Positions 1-8,714 of a stretch of 38,893 nucleotides of DNA are shown here, one piece after another (position 1 is the first letter of the stretch; every line of letters starts with the position of its first letter). The DNA is from Planctomycetota bacterium. GTDB taxonomy: Bacteria; Planctomycetota; JACOTG01. The translations under genes were made by a program, and so were the position numbers. The notes under the pieces were generated by a model. That model was not told where the DNA came from, searched no databases, and worked only from the letters and a program-made list of their open reading frames with translations. The stretch spans positions 1-38,893 of the forward strand of contig JACOTG010000071.1 in the NCBI GenBank assembly GCA_016178505.1, read 5' to 3'.

Positions 1-126
1 CCCAATTTCGCACTCGGTCCGGTGCTGATACTCGTTTTCTCGATTGAGCTTGGACTGTTGCCGGTCTCGGGGCGCGGAAGCGCGCTGAGTTACGTTTTGC
101 CCGCGGCGACGCTGGGCGCCGCCCTT
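1..126 (+). other. Fragment of a DppB/OppB-type ABC transporter permease
   Basis: Read in frame from base 1, the first 40 or so residues match a binding-protein-dependent peptide/nickel transporter permease: PNFALGPVLILVFS, then LGLLPVSGRGS, then VLPAATLGAALAA. In that family these stretches form a membrane helix, a P-V-S-G loop and the start of the next helix, in the same order and spacing. The rest of the permease is absent; after about base 126 the same frame reads as a pseudopilin. The N-terminal part would lie beyond the left edge. It is either a misassembly or a real deletion fusion. Confidence 0.7.
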
Positions 127-579
127 GCTGCCATTCTCGTCCCAATCGTCTCGTCCGAGCTTGCGGACACCGAGCAGACGAAAGCGCTCGCCGACTGCCA
201 GCGCATCGCCGCGGCGATCACCCAGTACATCAAGGATACGCGGCTCTTCCCCACCGGCCCGCTCGGCAACAACAGCGTTACCATGCTCTACGGCGGCGGC
301 AATGCCCCGACCGGAACGAACGCTTTCAACACGGGCACGACCGCAGCCCTGTCGAGCTACCTCCTGAACGGCACCACGAACGGTGGCACGCTCTGGAAGG
401 GCCCGTACATGCAGTCGGTCAACGCCGACCCGTGGGGTCACTATTACGTCGTCAACGTCAAGGGCTACTATTCGACGCAGTACGTGTGGGTCCTGTCGGC
501 CGGTCCGAACGGAGCGGTCAACACCGGACTGACCGACACGACGCTGCAGAGCGACGACATCGGAATCATGATCGACTGA
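1..579 (+). CDS. GspG-like pseudopilin, N-terminus replaced by a permease fragment (partial)
   Basis: From about residue 41 the product reads as the C-terminal part of a pseudopilin: the end of the hydrophobic helix (AAILVPIVSSELADTE), an amphipathic helix with ITQYIKDTRLFPTG, then a beta-rich domain with GPYM, DPWGHYYVV and a GPNG...DDIG ending. These are hallmarks of the GspG major pseudopilin family, which builds the short periplasmic filament of type II secretion. It has a single globular lobe, unlike the three downstream pseudopilins. The prepilin signal (G before a phenylalanine and a glutamate at +5) is missing because the first 40 residues are permease-like. The frame is open from base 1, so no start can be chosen; a GTG lies at 22. 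It precedes the secretion operon by 238 bases on the same strand. The pseudopilin call is firm; whether this hybrid is real is doubtful. Confidence 0.75.
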   Translation, partial: PNFALGPVLILVFSIELGLLPVSGRGSALSYVLPAATLGAALAAILVPIVSSELADTEQTKALADCQRIAAAITQYIKDTRLFPTGPLGNNSVTMLYGGGNAPTGTNAFNTGTTAALSSYLLNGTTNGGTLWKGPYMQSVNADPWGHYYVVNVKGYYSTQYVWVLSAGPNGAVNTGLTDTTLQSDDIGIMID

Positions 580-614
580 TCCGGTCGATTCGCACACGCC
601 TCGCCGACAAATCG

Positions 615-651
615 CCGGGCGAGCGATCGGTTCGCCGACTCGCTCGCCCGG
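615..651 (+). terminator. Strong hairpin after the first pseudopilin, terminator-like without a T-run
   Basis: CCGGGCGAGCGA (615-626) pairs perfectly with TCGCTCGCCCGG (640-651). The intervening bases extend the stem with TCGG/CCGA (627-630 and 635-638) around a TTCG tetraloop, leaving one bulged C at 639. There is no T tract, so it may be an mRNA-stabilising or processing element rather than an intrinsic terminator. The rest of the 580-817 gap holds no gene. Confidence 0.55.
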
Positions 652-817
652 TCTCGAGCCAAGGGGACGTCCCGCGGTCTCGGTCACTCAAAGCGGTCTC
701 GGCCTCTTCCCGGAGGCTCTCTTGGCCGGACTCGGGACTCCCCCGGCTCGAACATGAGGCGTCGGCAATGCGAGGCGAGCGTCGAATTCGCGACCGATCA
801 CGACACGAAGGTCAACC

Positions 818-2524
<1,707 letters not shown>

Positions 2525-2545
2525 CACCGTGGAGATCGAAGTCTC

Positions 2546-3754
2546 ATGCCGACGTTCAAGTACAAAGCAATCGACGCCACCGGCCGGCAGGCCTCGGGAT
2601 CACTATCGGCCCGCACCGAGGGCGACCTTGCCGCACAGCTCGACGACCTCGGGCTCTACCTCCTCACCGCGACCACGGCCGAAGGAGCGGCGCGCTCGAA
2701 GCGCGTTTACGGCGGGGGCGTATCGAAGCGCGAGCTGATCGGATTCAGTCACGACCTCGTGCTCCTCTTCTCGTCGGGCGTCCCGCTGCTCGAGGGTCTC
2801 AAGGAGCTCGTCGTGGAAATCGACAACCCGAACTTCGCGCGCGTGCTGGACGACGTCCGGCAACGGCTCGAGGACGGTGACAGCCTGAGTCAGGCAATGT
2901 CGCGCTATCCGCGCGTCTTCCCCGACACGTACGTGTCGATGGTGGCCGCCGGAGAAGCCTCGGGTTCGATGGAAAAGGTTCTGCAAAACGTCGTTGCTCA
3001 CCTCGAGTGGCACGAAGAAAACAAGGGCGTGATCGTCCAGGCGCTCATCTATCCGTGCATCCTCTTCACGGCGGTGATCGGCCTGATCCTGCTCCTCCTC
3101 ACGTTCCTGCTGCCCCGAATCGCCAACGTATTCGAGCAAGCCCGTGTCGAGCTGCCGAAGCCGACCCTGATCCTCCTCGCGATCTCGCACTTCCTCTGCG
3201 CGGACTGGCCGTACCTCGTGGGCGGCATCGTTGCCTGCGTGGTCACGTTCCTCCTCATGAGGCGAACCCGCAAAGGAAGGCTGGCCATCGACGGCGCGCT
3301 GCTTCGCGTTCCGTTCTTCGGCGAGCTGAGCCGCAAGGTCGGTGCCGCGACGTTCTGCCACACGCTCGGCGTGCTCACGCAAGCCGGCGTCGCGGTTCCG
3401 CAAGCGCTCGAGATCGTCTCGAAGGTCCTCAAGAACGCGGTTCTCTCCGCCGCCGTCGCCCGGGCCTCGAAGGGCATCCAGGACGGTGGAACGCTGACCG
3501 ACTCGATCAAGGAGACGAACGTGTTTCAGCCGCTCGTCATTCGCATGATGGGCGTCGGCGAGCGGACGGGAAACCTCGAAGAAGCGCTGACCAAAGTGAA
3601 CGAGTACTACGACCGCATCGTGCCGCAGGCGGTCAAGCGCTTCGTCGCGCTCCTCGAGCCCGCGATCATCGTCTTTGCCGGGCTCGTCGTCGGCTTCATC
3701 GTCCTTTGCACTCTGCTCCCGATCTTCCGGCTCATGCAGGCCATCAAGCACTAA
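2546..3754 (+). CDS. gspF: Inner-membrane platform protein (GspF/PilC family)
   Basis: A 402-residue polytopic membrane protein, the usual length. The N-terminus FKYKAIDATGRQASG is the family signature. Two homologous cytoplasmic helical domains (about 50-170 and 255-370) alternate with membrane segments at roughly 168-195 (ILFTAVIGLILLLLTFLLP), 222-240 and 372-396. Both domains carry the FxxxL...G.pl..AL/L pattern (FSHDLVLLFSSGVPLLEGL and FCHTLGVLTQAGVAVPQAL). The family couples the ATPase to the growing pseudopilus base. It lies between the ATPase gene and the pseudopilins, 6 bases before the next gene, and is certainly part of the same operon. Confidence 0.95.
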   Translation: MPTFKYKAIDATGRQASGSLSARTEGDLAAQLDDLGLYLLTATTAEGAARSKRVYGGGVSKRELIGFSHDLVLLFSSGVPLLEGLKELVVEIDNPNFARVLDDVRQRLEDGDSLSQAMSRYPRVFPDTYVSMVAAGEASGSMEKVLQNVVAHLEWHEENKGVIVQALIYPCILFTAVIGLILLLLTFLLPRIANVFEQARVELPKPTLILLAISHFLCADWPYLVGGIVACVVTFLLMRRTRKGRLAIDGALLRVPFFGELSRKVGAATFCHTLGVLTQAGVAVPQALEIVSKVLKNAVLSAAVARASKGIQDGGTLTDSIKETNVFQPLVIRMMGVGERTGNLEEALTKVNEYYDRIVPQAVKRFVALLEPAIIVFAGLVVGFIVLCTLLPIFRLMQAIKH

Positions 3755-3760
3755 CTGAAG

Positions 3761-4456
3761 ATGTCACACGCGAAACCAGCCGCTCGATTCGGATTCACGC
3801 TCCTCGAGGTGATCGTGTTCCTCGCGGTCGCGTCGATAGGCGTCGGGATCACGCTCCCCATGCTGGGCGGCGGCGATCGAGGCGAGCGAGTCGACGAGGC
3901 CCGTACCCAGATGAACGCGATCTCCGACGGAATCGCCAACTACTTCCGCGACAACGAAGAGTTCCCCGCGTCGCTCGACGACCTCGTCACGAAACCGGCC
4001 GGCGCAGCCGAGTGGTTGGGCCCTTACGTGCAGAAGTCCTCCGTCGATCTCGAGTCCGCCGGAGCCGGGTGGAAGTACGACCCGTGGCGCACCACGTATC
4101 AGCTGATCGTGGCGTCGGCGACGGTTCGAGTGCTTCGTTCCTGGGGCCCGAATCGCGCGAACGATTCCGGTGGGAGCGACGACTTCGACGTCCTCGTCGA
4201 TTCGAACCCCATCTTGTGGCGAATCACCAAGGAAGAGCTGCTCACCATCAACAACGCAATCGCCGGCTACAACGCGCACGACGCGCCGCCGAATCTGTCG
4301 ACTCAGTACACCGCTTGCCTGAACGTACTCCAAGCGAAGGGATACCTTCCGATCGGCGCCCCGCCGAAGTTCGACTATCGCTATGACGCGTGGGGCCAGT
4401 GGTACAAGACCGTAGGCAACCCCGTCACCAAAGCCAAGAGCGTCGGTCCGCCGTAA
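3761..4456 (+). CDS. Long GspG-like pseudopilin with duplicated globular lobe (copy 1)
   Basis: 231 residues. The type III prepilin signal RFG|FTLLEVIVFLAVASIGVG has a short basic leader (MSHAKPAARFG), cleavage after Gly11, Phe at +1 and Glu at +5. The GspG-type globular domain follows: NYFRDNEEFPASLDDL, GPYV, YDPWRTTYQL, RSWGPN and a SDDFD calcium-loop-like ending. A second, shorter copy then starts: LLTINNAIAGYN, LQAKGYLP, RYDAWGQWYK. Classical GspG proteins have about 140 residues and one lobe, so the C-terminal 85 residues are an addition. The stop is 10 bases before the next pseudopilin. It needs a prepilin peptidase, which is not encoded in the window. Confidence 0.9.
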   Translation: MSHAKPAARFGFTLLEVIVFLAVASIGVGITLPMLGGGDRGERVDEARTQMNAISDGIANYFRDNEEFPASLDDLVTKPAGAAEWLGPYVQKSSVDLESAGAGWKYDPWRTTYQLIVASATVRVLRSWGPNRANDSGGSDDFDVLVDSNPILWRITKEELLTINNAIAGYNAHDAPPNLSTQYTACLNVLQAKGYLPIGAPPKFDYRYDAWGQWYKTVGNPVTKAKSVGPP

Positions 4457-4466
4457 TCGAGTCATC

Positions 4467-5174
4467 ATGAACACACAACTCACGAATCGAACTCACAAGA
4501 CGGAAGGCTTCAGCCTGATCGAGCTGGTTTTCTCGTTGGCTGTCATCACTCTGCTCGCGGGGCTCATCTTCCCCACGGCCGAGCTGTACCTGCGCAATCG
4601 CATGATCTCGGACACGCACGATGAGATGAAGCGGCTCTCAGACGCCGTCTTCAAGTACTACGAAAACGTGGGCGCGTTTCCCTCCGCGCTCGGGGACCTC
4701 GAGACGAAGCCGGCCGGCGCCTCGAATTGGGAAGGGCCCTACATTCGGCCCGAGTTCCAGGGCGACGTCGCCAACAACGACGACTATCGCTACGACGCCT
4801 GGCGCACGGCGTACGTGCTCATCTCGTCGTCGTCGACCGTTCGCCGCATCCGGTCGTGGGGCCCGAACCGCACCGACAACTCGGGAAGCAGCGACGACAT
4901 CGACGTCGACGTCGACATTTCCCCAGTGCTCCGCGAGCAGACGCGACAAGAACTCGACGAGATCAACCTCGCGATCGTGAACTACAACTCCACGCATCTG
5001 CCGGGGACGCCGCTCTCGACGACGTTCGCGACGCTGCTGACGACGCTGCAGACAGGCGGCTACTTGCCCTCGGGCGGGTCCGCCACCGCGCGCTACTCGA
5101 CCGATGGCTGGGGCCACACTTACATACCCGGCCCCGCACCCGTTCAGGAAGTCACTGCCCAAGGTGCTCCATGA
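4467..5174 (+). CDS. Long GspG-like pseudopilin with duplicated globular lobe (copy 2)
   Basis: 235 residues. The leader ends in TEG|FSLIELVFSLAVITLLAG, with cleavage after Gly14 and Glu at +5. Lobe 1 has FKYYENVGAFPSALGDL, GPYI, YDAWRTAYVL, RSWGPN and SSDDID. Lobe 2 has LDEINLAIVNYNS, PLSTTF, LQTGGYLPSG and STDGWGHTYIPG. It resembles copies 1 and 3 along its whole length, so all three probably arose by tandem gene duplication. Its TGA overlaps an ATG at 5171 (ATGA), one of two possible starts of the next gene. Confidence 0.9.
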   Translation: MNTQLTNRTHKTEGFSLIELVFSLAVITLLAGLIFPTAELYLRNRMISDTHDEMKRLSDAVFKYYENVGAFPSALGDLETKPAGASNWEGPYIRPEFQGDVANNDDYRYDAWRTAYVLISSSSTVRRIRSWGPNRTDNSGSSDDIDVDVDISPVLREQTRQELDEINLAIVNYNSTHLPGTPLSTTFATLLTTLQTGGYLPSGGSATARYSTDGWGHTYIPGPAPVQEVTAQGAP

Positions 5175-5215
5175 TCGCCCAAGACGAATTCAACGCACCA
5201 GAAAGGGAGGCCTCG

Positions 5216-5881
5216 ATGCGCCACGGAAACACCGGCTACACGCTTCTCGAGATGATGATCGCACTCACGATCATCGCTGCATTCACCGGCATCACCACGA
5301 TTGCCGGAGGCGAATACATGCAGTTCAAGAACGTGGACGCGACGCGTTCAGAGATGAACAATCTCGCCTCGGCGATCCGTGCGTACTACCGAGACACCGA
5401 CGCCTTCCCGGGAGAACTTCGAGACCTCCTGGAAAACGTTCCCGTCGTCGCGAACTGGCACGGCCCCTATATCTCGACCGACAACAAAGGACTCGCTGGT
5501 GGTTACCTCCGCGACTCGTGGGAGCACAACTACATCTACTCGGTTCTCGACTACACGACGTTCCAGCTCCGCAGCTATGGCCGCAACGGCGTGGACAACG
5601 GCGGAAGCGGCGACGACATCAGCAAGATCGCGGACGTGCAGGACATCGTTCGCACGATCACGATGAACGAAGTCGCCGAGCTGAATGAGGCGATCGAGGC
5701 CTACAACATCTATCAACTGCCGGCGTCGCCGCTCTCGACGAGCTACTCGTCGATGATGAACACGCTGACCAGCAAGAAATACCTGAACAACTCCGACGGG
5801 CATCTGGACTGGGACGGATGGTGCAACCCCTACGTTCCGGGAACGACGCCCGTTCAAAACGCCAAATCGAACGGAAACTGA
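5216..5881 (+). CDS. Long GspG-like pseudopilin with duplicated globular lobe (copy 3)
   Basis: 221 residues from the ATG at 5216, chosen because AAGGGAGG lies 5 bases upstream and gives a short leader MRHGNTG|YTLLEMMIALTII. An earlier in-frame ATG at 5171 overlaps the previous stop and would add 15 residues. Position +1 is Tyr instead of the usual Phe; Glu is kept at +5. Lobe 1 has RAYYRDTDAFPGELRDL, GPYI, LRDSWEHNYIY, RSYGRNG and GSGDDI. Lobe 2 has VAELNEAIEAYN, PLSTSY, LTSKKYL and DWDGWCNPYVPG. It is the most divergent of the three, which suggests a separate place in the pseudopilus (tip or minor position); that is inference. Confidence 0.88.
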   Translation: MRHGNTGYTLLEMMIALTIIAAFTGITTIAGGEYMQFKNVDATRSEMNNLASAIRAYYRDTDAFPGELRDLLENVPVVANWHGPYISTDNKGLAGGYLRDSWEHNYIYSVLDYTTFQLRSYGRNGVDNGGSGDDISKIADVQDIVRTITMNEVAELNEAIEAYNIYQLPASPLSTSYSSMMNTLTSKKYLNNSDGHLDWDGWCNPYVPGTTPVQNAKSNGN

Positions 5882-5896
5882 CCTCCGGGAGCCTTC

Positions 5897-7481
5897 ATGA
5901 CAATCGAGACCGCTCAAAAGGGAAACACACCGCTCTTCGCGCGCGCCGTGGGAGCGTTGCGGGGAGGGTCGTCGAAAGGCCGATTCCTCGTCGTGGACCT
6001 TTCGGCACGCGACTCCGTAACGCTCACGCAATGGACGACGGCCGGCCGCGTCCCCGTTCTCGAGGCCACCGCCACGGTCGGCTTCGAAGCCGAGGACAAG
6101 GACGGCGCATCGCGGCTCGAAGCCGGGAAGCTCAATCCCGCGCTCGATGCCGCGATTCTGGAGGCCGCCGCCCGCCTGCAGTCTCCCGCCCGCGACGTCG
6201 TGGCGATCTTGCCGGAGGACTTCGCTCAGAAAAAGGTCCTCGAGCTGCCGCCGCTTCCGAAGCGCGTCCGGCGCCGCCTGCTCCGCGCACGTGCCGTTCA
6301 GTTCAGTGGAATCGCCGACGTCGATCTCATCATACATCGACTGCTTGCGTCGCGCCGGTCTGCGTCCGGTTCGCCTCACCACGCCACAGGCGTCGGCGCT
6401 CGTCGTGTTCGAGGCGATGCGAACGGCTCAGGGAGACTCGGCGCAGCAATCCGAAGTCGGACTCTACGTCGATGACTGGGGTTGCGTAATCGCCCTCTTC
6501 CATCGAGATCACATCTCGCTCGTTCGCACGGTGCGGCTCGACATGGTTCAGGATGCCGTGAACGTTCGCGAACAGGTGCTCGGCGAGATCGACCGCTCGA
6601 TTCTCTACACTGCCAAGGACAACCAGAAAGCGTTTCCGCGGTCCGTGAGCCTCCTCGACGCGTCGCGGCCGGCGCTCCAGCTCGCCTCCGGCGGTTGGAC
6701 GGGTGGTGAAATCCGAGACGCCGCTCCGCTTTCGTTGGTCCGGACCGATGACGGCGCCGTCACGATCGCCAGTGGCGACGCGGCGCGCCGCCTTCACCTT
6801 TCGATCGGCGCGGCGCTCGCGCAATCGAGCCGTGGACGATTCGAGCTACCCGATCTCCTCCCGATCGAGAAGCGTCCAAAACGATTTCCGGTCGCGATCC
6901 AAGTCGCCACGATCGGCGGACTCGCCGTGCTTGCGTTGATCCTCTACCGCAGCCAGTTCGAGCTTCAGCGGACGGTCTTCTGGAAGCGCGGCATTCGCGA
7001 GCAGTACGAGCAAGAGCTGCGAGCGGTCGATCCCGTGATCGACCGATTCGGCGAATGGCGAAAAAAGAAAGAATTCCTCGTGTCGTTGGAGCGCGCCGTC
7101 GTTGCCGCGCAGCCGAAGACGTACGCGTGGTCGCAGCTCCTTCGCGACTTGACCGCGCTCCCGGACGGCGAGATCCGCCTCACGGGCATGCGCGTCGGCC
7201 GGCACTCGGAGGAGCACTACGACCCGAACCGCGGGGTCATTCCCACCGACCGCTGGTCGGCCTCGATGGACGGGGTCGCCGGCAAGGACCTTGCCTCGGC
7301 GCAAGAGCTCGCGAATCAATTCGCGATCGCGATGCGCCGTTCGCGGTACGTCGAGCGCGTTACGCTCGCGCCGCTCGTCTCAACCGGGGCCGCGTCCGCG
7401 GCGAGAACCGATGGGCAAGCGCCCGCCGACTCGCAAGCAGGAGCACCCGTCCCCTTCACCATCGAGTGCGACCTGAAATAG
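5897..7481 (+). pseudogene. PilM-PilN fusion (GspL-like), split by an apparent 1-base insertion near 6332
   Basis: The N-terminal actin-like PilM part (GRFLVVDLSARDSVTL ... VVAILPEDFAQKKVLELPPLPK) is encoded from ATG 5897. At codon 145 the correct continuation moves to the next frame: GAT CTC ATC, one extra A at 6332, then TAC ATC GAC reads DLI-YIDCLRRAGLRPVRL. The second frame runs on to 7481 with the rest of PilM (SEVGLYVDDWGCVIALF), a membrane helix (about residue 330, IGGLAVLALILYRS) and a PilN-like periplasmic part (WSQLLRDLTALPDGEIRLTGMRVG ... FTIECDLK). Joined, it would give about 527 residues, like GspL, in which the two proteins are one polypeptide. It should recruit the ATPase to the membrane assembly. 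The A could be a sequencing error or a true null mutation; both halves are otherwise well conserved, which favours error or a recent event. Confidence 0.8.
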
Positions 7482-7496
7482 GTCGCAAGAATTCAC

Positions 7497-8102
7497 ATGG
7501 CCAAACTCATCCGATTGCGATCTCTCTTCGTCATTGGGCGAGCCTCGGTGATCGTCGGTGCGATCCTGTGGTTCCTCATGAGCAACGTGTTCCCGCACAT
7601 ACGCGAGAGCAAGGTGCTGGAACGCGATATCGAGCAAGCGACCCTCAACATGTCCGATCGATTGAAGACGCTCACTCAAGTTCGCAGCGTCCTCGAATTC
7701 GAGGAGGGCACGTTCAAGACCCACAGCCAGGACGTCCTCCGCGCATTTCCGCCGGAGGCCCAAGTCTCCGAACTCTATCAGAGCATCTCGTCCACCGTCG
7801 CGACGACGGGCCTTCGCCTCCTCTCGTGCACGATCGGCAAAGAGGAGAAGGTGCCGCTCTTGCCGGATAGCGCGGGAATCACGACGTACCGCATTCCGGT
7901 CGACGTCGAGGCGGCGGGGAAGATCCGCACCCTCGCCGTCCTGGCCGACCATTTGTGCGCGTCGGCGCGCCTCCTCGCTGTGCAAGAGGTCGCGATGCGG
8001 CGCGACGAGAACTACCTTCCCGATTCCGTTCTGCGGGTGCGGCTCTACGCCTTCTACTTCGATCCGCCCGCCGGAATGCTTCCGCTTGCGGAGGAGAAGT
8101 GA
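7497..8102 (+). CDS. PilO/GspM-like inner-membrane assembly protein
   Basis: 201 residues. There is a short cytoplasmic N-terminus, one membrane helix (about 16-34, ASVIVGAILWFLMSNVF), a coiled coil (about 38-65, ESKVLERDIEQATLNMSDRL), then a periplasmic alpha/beta domain (VSELYQSISSTVATTGLRLLS ... RIPVDVEAAGKIRTLAVLADHL). This is the ferredoxin-like layout of PilO and GspM, which pair with PilN or the GspL periplasmic domain. It sits directly between the PilM-PilN fusion and the PilP-like gene, the conserved order. Assignment rests on topology and position rather than on a catalytic motif. Confidence 0.82.
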   Translation: MAKLIRLRSLFVIGRASVIVGAILWFLMSNVFPHIRESKVLERDIEQATLNMSDRLKTLTQVRSVLEFEEGTFKTHSQDVLRAFPPEAQVSELYQSISSTVATTGLRLLSCTIGKEEKVPLLPDSAGITTYRIPVDVEAAGKIRTLAVLADHLCASARLLAVQEVAMRRDENYLPDSVLRVRLYAFYFDPPAGMLPLAEEK

Positions 8103-8108
8103 GCCCTC

Positions 8109-8714
8109 ATGCGTAACAAGAAATTCGTCATCGGCGTGTTCGTCGCGCTCGGCCTTCTCATTCTCTACGACGTCCTCTTCTTCATGAAGAAGAAGGCGGG
8201 CGCCGACGTCGTCGCGCCCACGACGCAGTCGGAAGAAGCCGCCAAGCGAGATGGGGCGGTCGAGGCGCCGCGGCACGTTTCCAAGGTCGTCCCCGACGCC
8301 TCCGAGGTCCCGACCGTGGTCCGCGTCGAGCCTCCGTCGATGCAAGGCGACTTTTCGCGCGACCCGTTCCTCCTGCCGATCGAGGAGCGCGAGGGCAAGA
8401 GCCTCAAGCAGATCGAGGCTGATGCCGAAGCGCTGGCACGCCAGCAAATGAAGAAGGAGGACCCAGAGGTCCTGAAGAAGCTCCGTGAGCTTCACCTCAA
8501 AGGAGTGTTCTGTTCCGCGTCCGCCGCCGGCGGGTCCGGGGCCAGACGGCTCGCGCTCATCGACGGCGAGCTGGTCTCAGAAGGGGCTGTCCTTTCCGCG
8601 GTCGGGGCCACGGTGGTCCGGATCACGGCAACGGAAGTCGAGCTCCAAGCGGGTGAGATCCATCACGTACTCGAGCTGTCCCCGCTTTCTCCCCTCGGAT
8701 TCCAGGTGAAATGA
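8109..8714 (+). CDS. PilP/GspC-like protein linking inner-membrane complex and secretin
   Basis: 201 residues. A membrane helix near the N-terminus (about 6-22, FVIGVFVALGLLILYDV) is followed by a low-complexity linker, the PilP hallmark FSRDPFLLP (about 80-88), and a C-terminal small beta domain (LRELHLKGVFCS ... RLALIDGELVSEGAVLSAVGATVVRITATEVEL) like the PilP and GspC homology-region folds. PilP is often a lipoprotein; this one has a helix anchor, as GspC does. The secretin gene begins inside its last codons (ATGA overlap at 8711), so the two are translationally coupled and presumably made in fixed ratio. Confidence 0.85.
   Translation: MRNKKFVIGVFVALGLLILYDVLFFMKKKAGADVVAPTTQSEEAAKRDGAVEAPRHVSKVVPDASEVPTVVRVEPPSMQGDFSRDPFLLPIEEREGKSLKQIEADAEALARQQMKKEDPEVLKKLRELHLKGVFCSASAAGGSGARRLALIDGELVSEGAVLSAVGATVVRITATEVELQAGEIHHVLELSPLSPLGFQVK

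Noticed and set aside
6320..6345. Programmed frameshifting in the PilM-PilN gene
   Set aside because: No slippery heptamer or downstream stimulator was recognised, and the repaired protein resembles the natural GspL fusion. A plain insertion or sequencing error is simpler.
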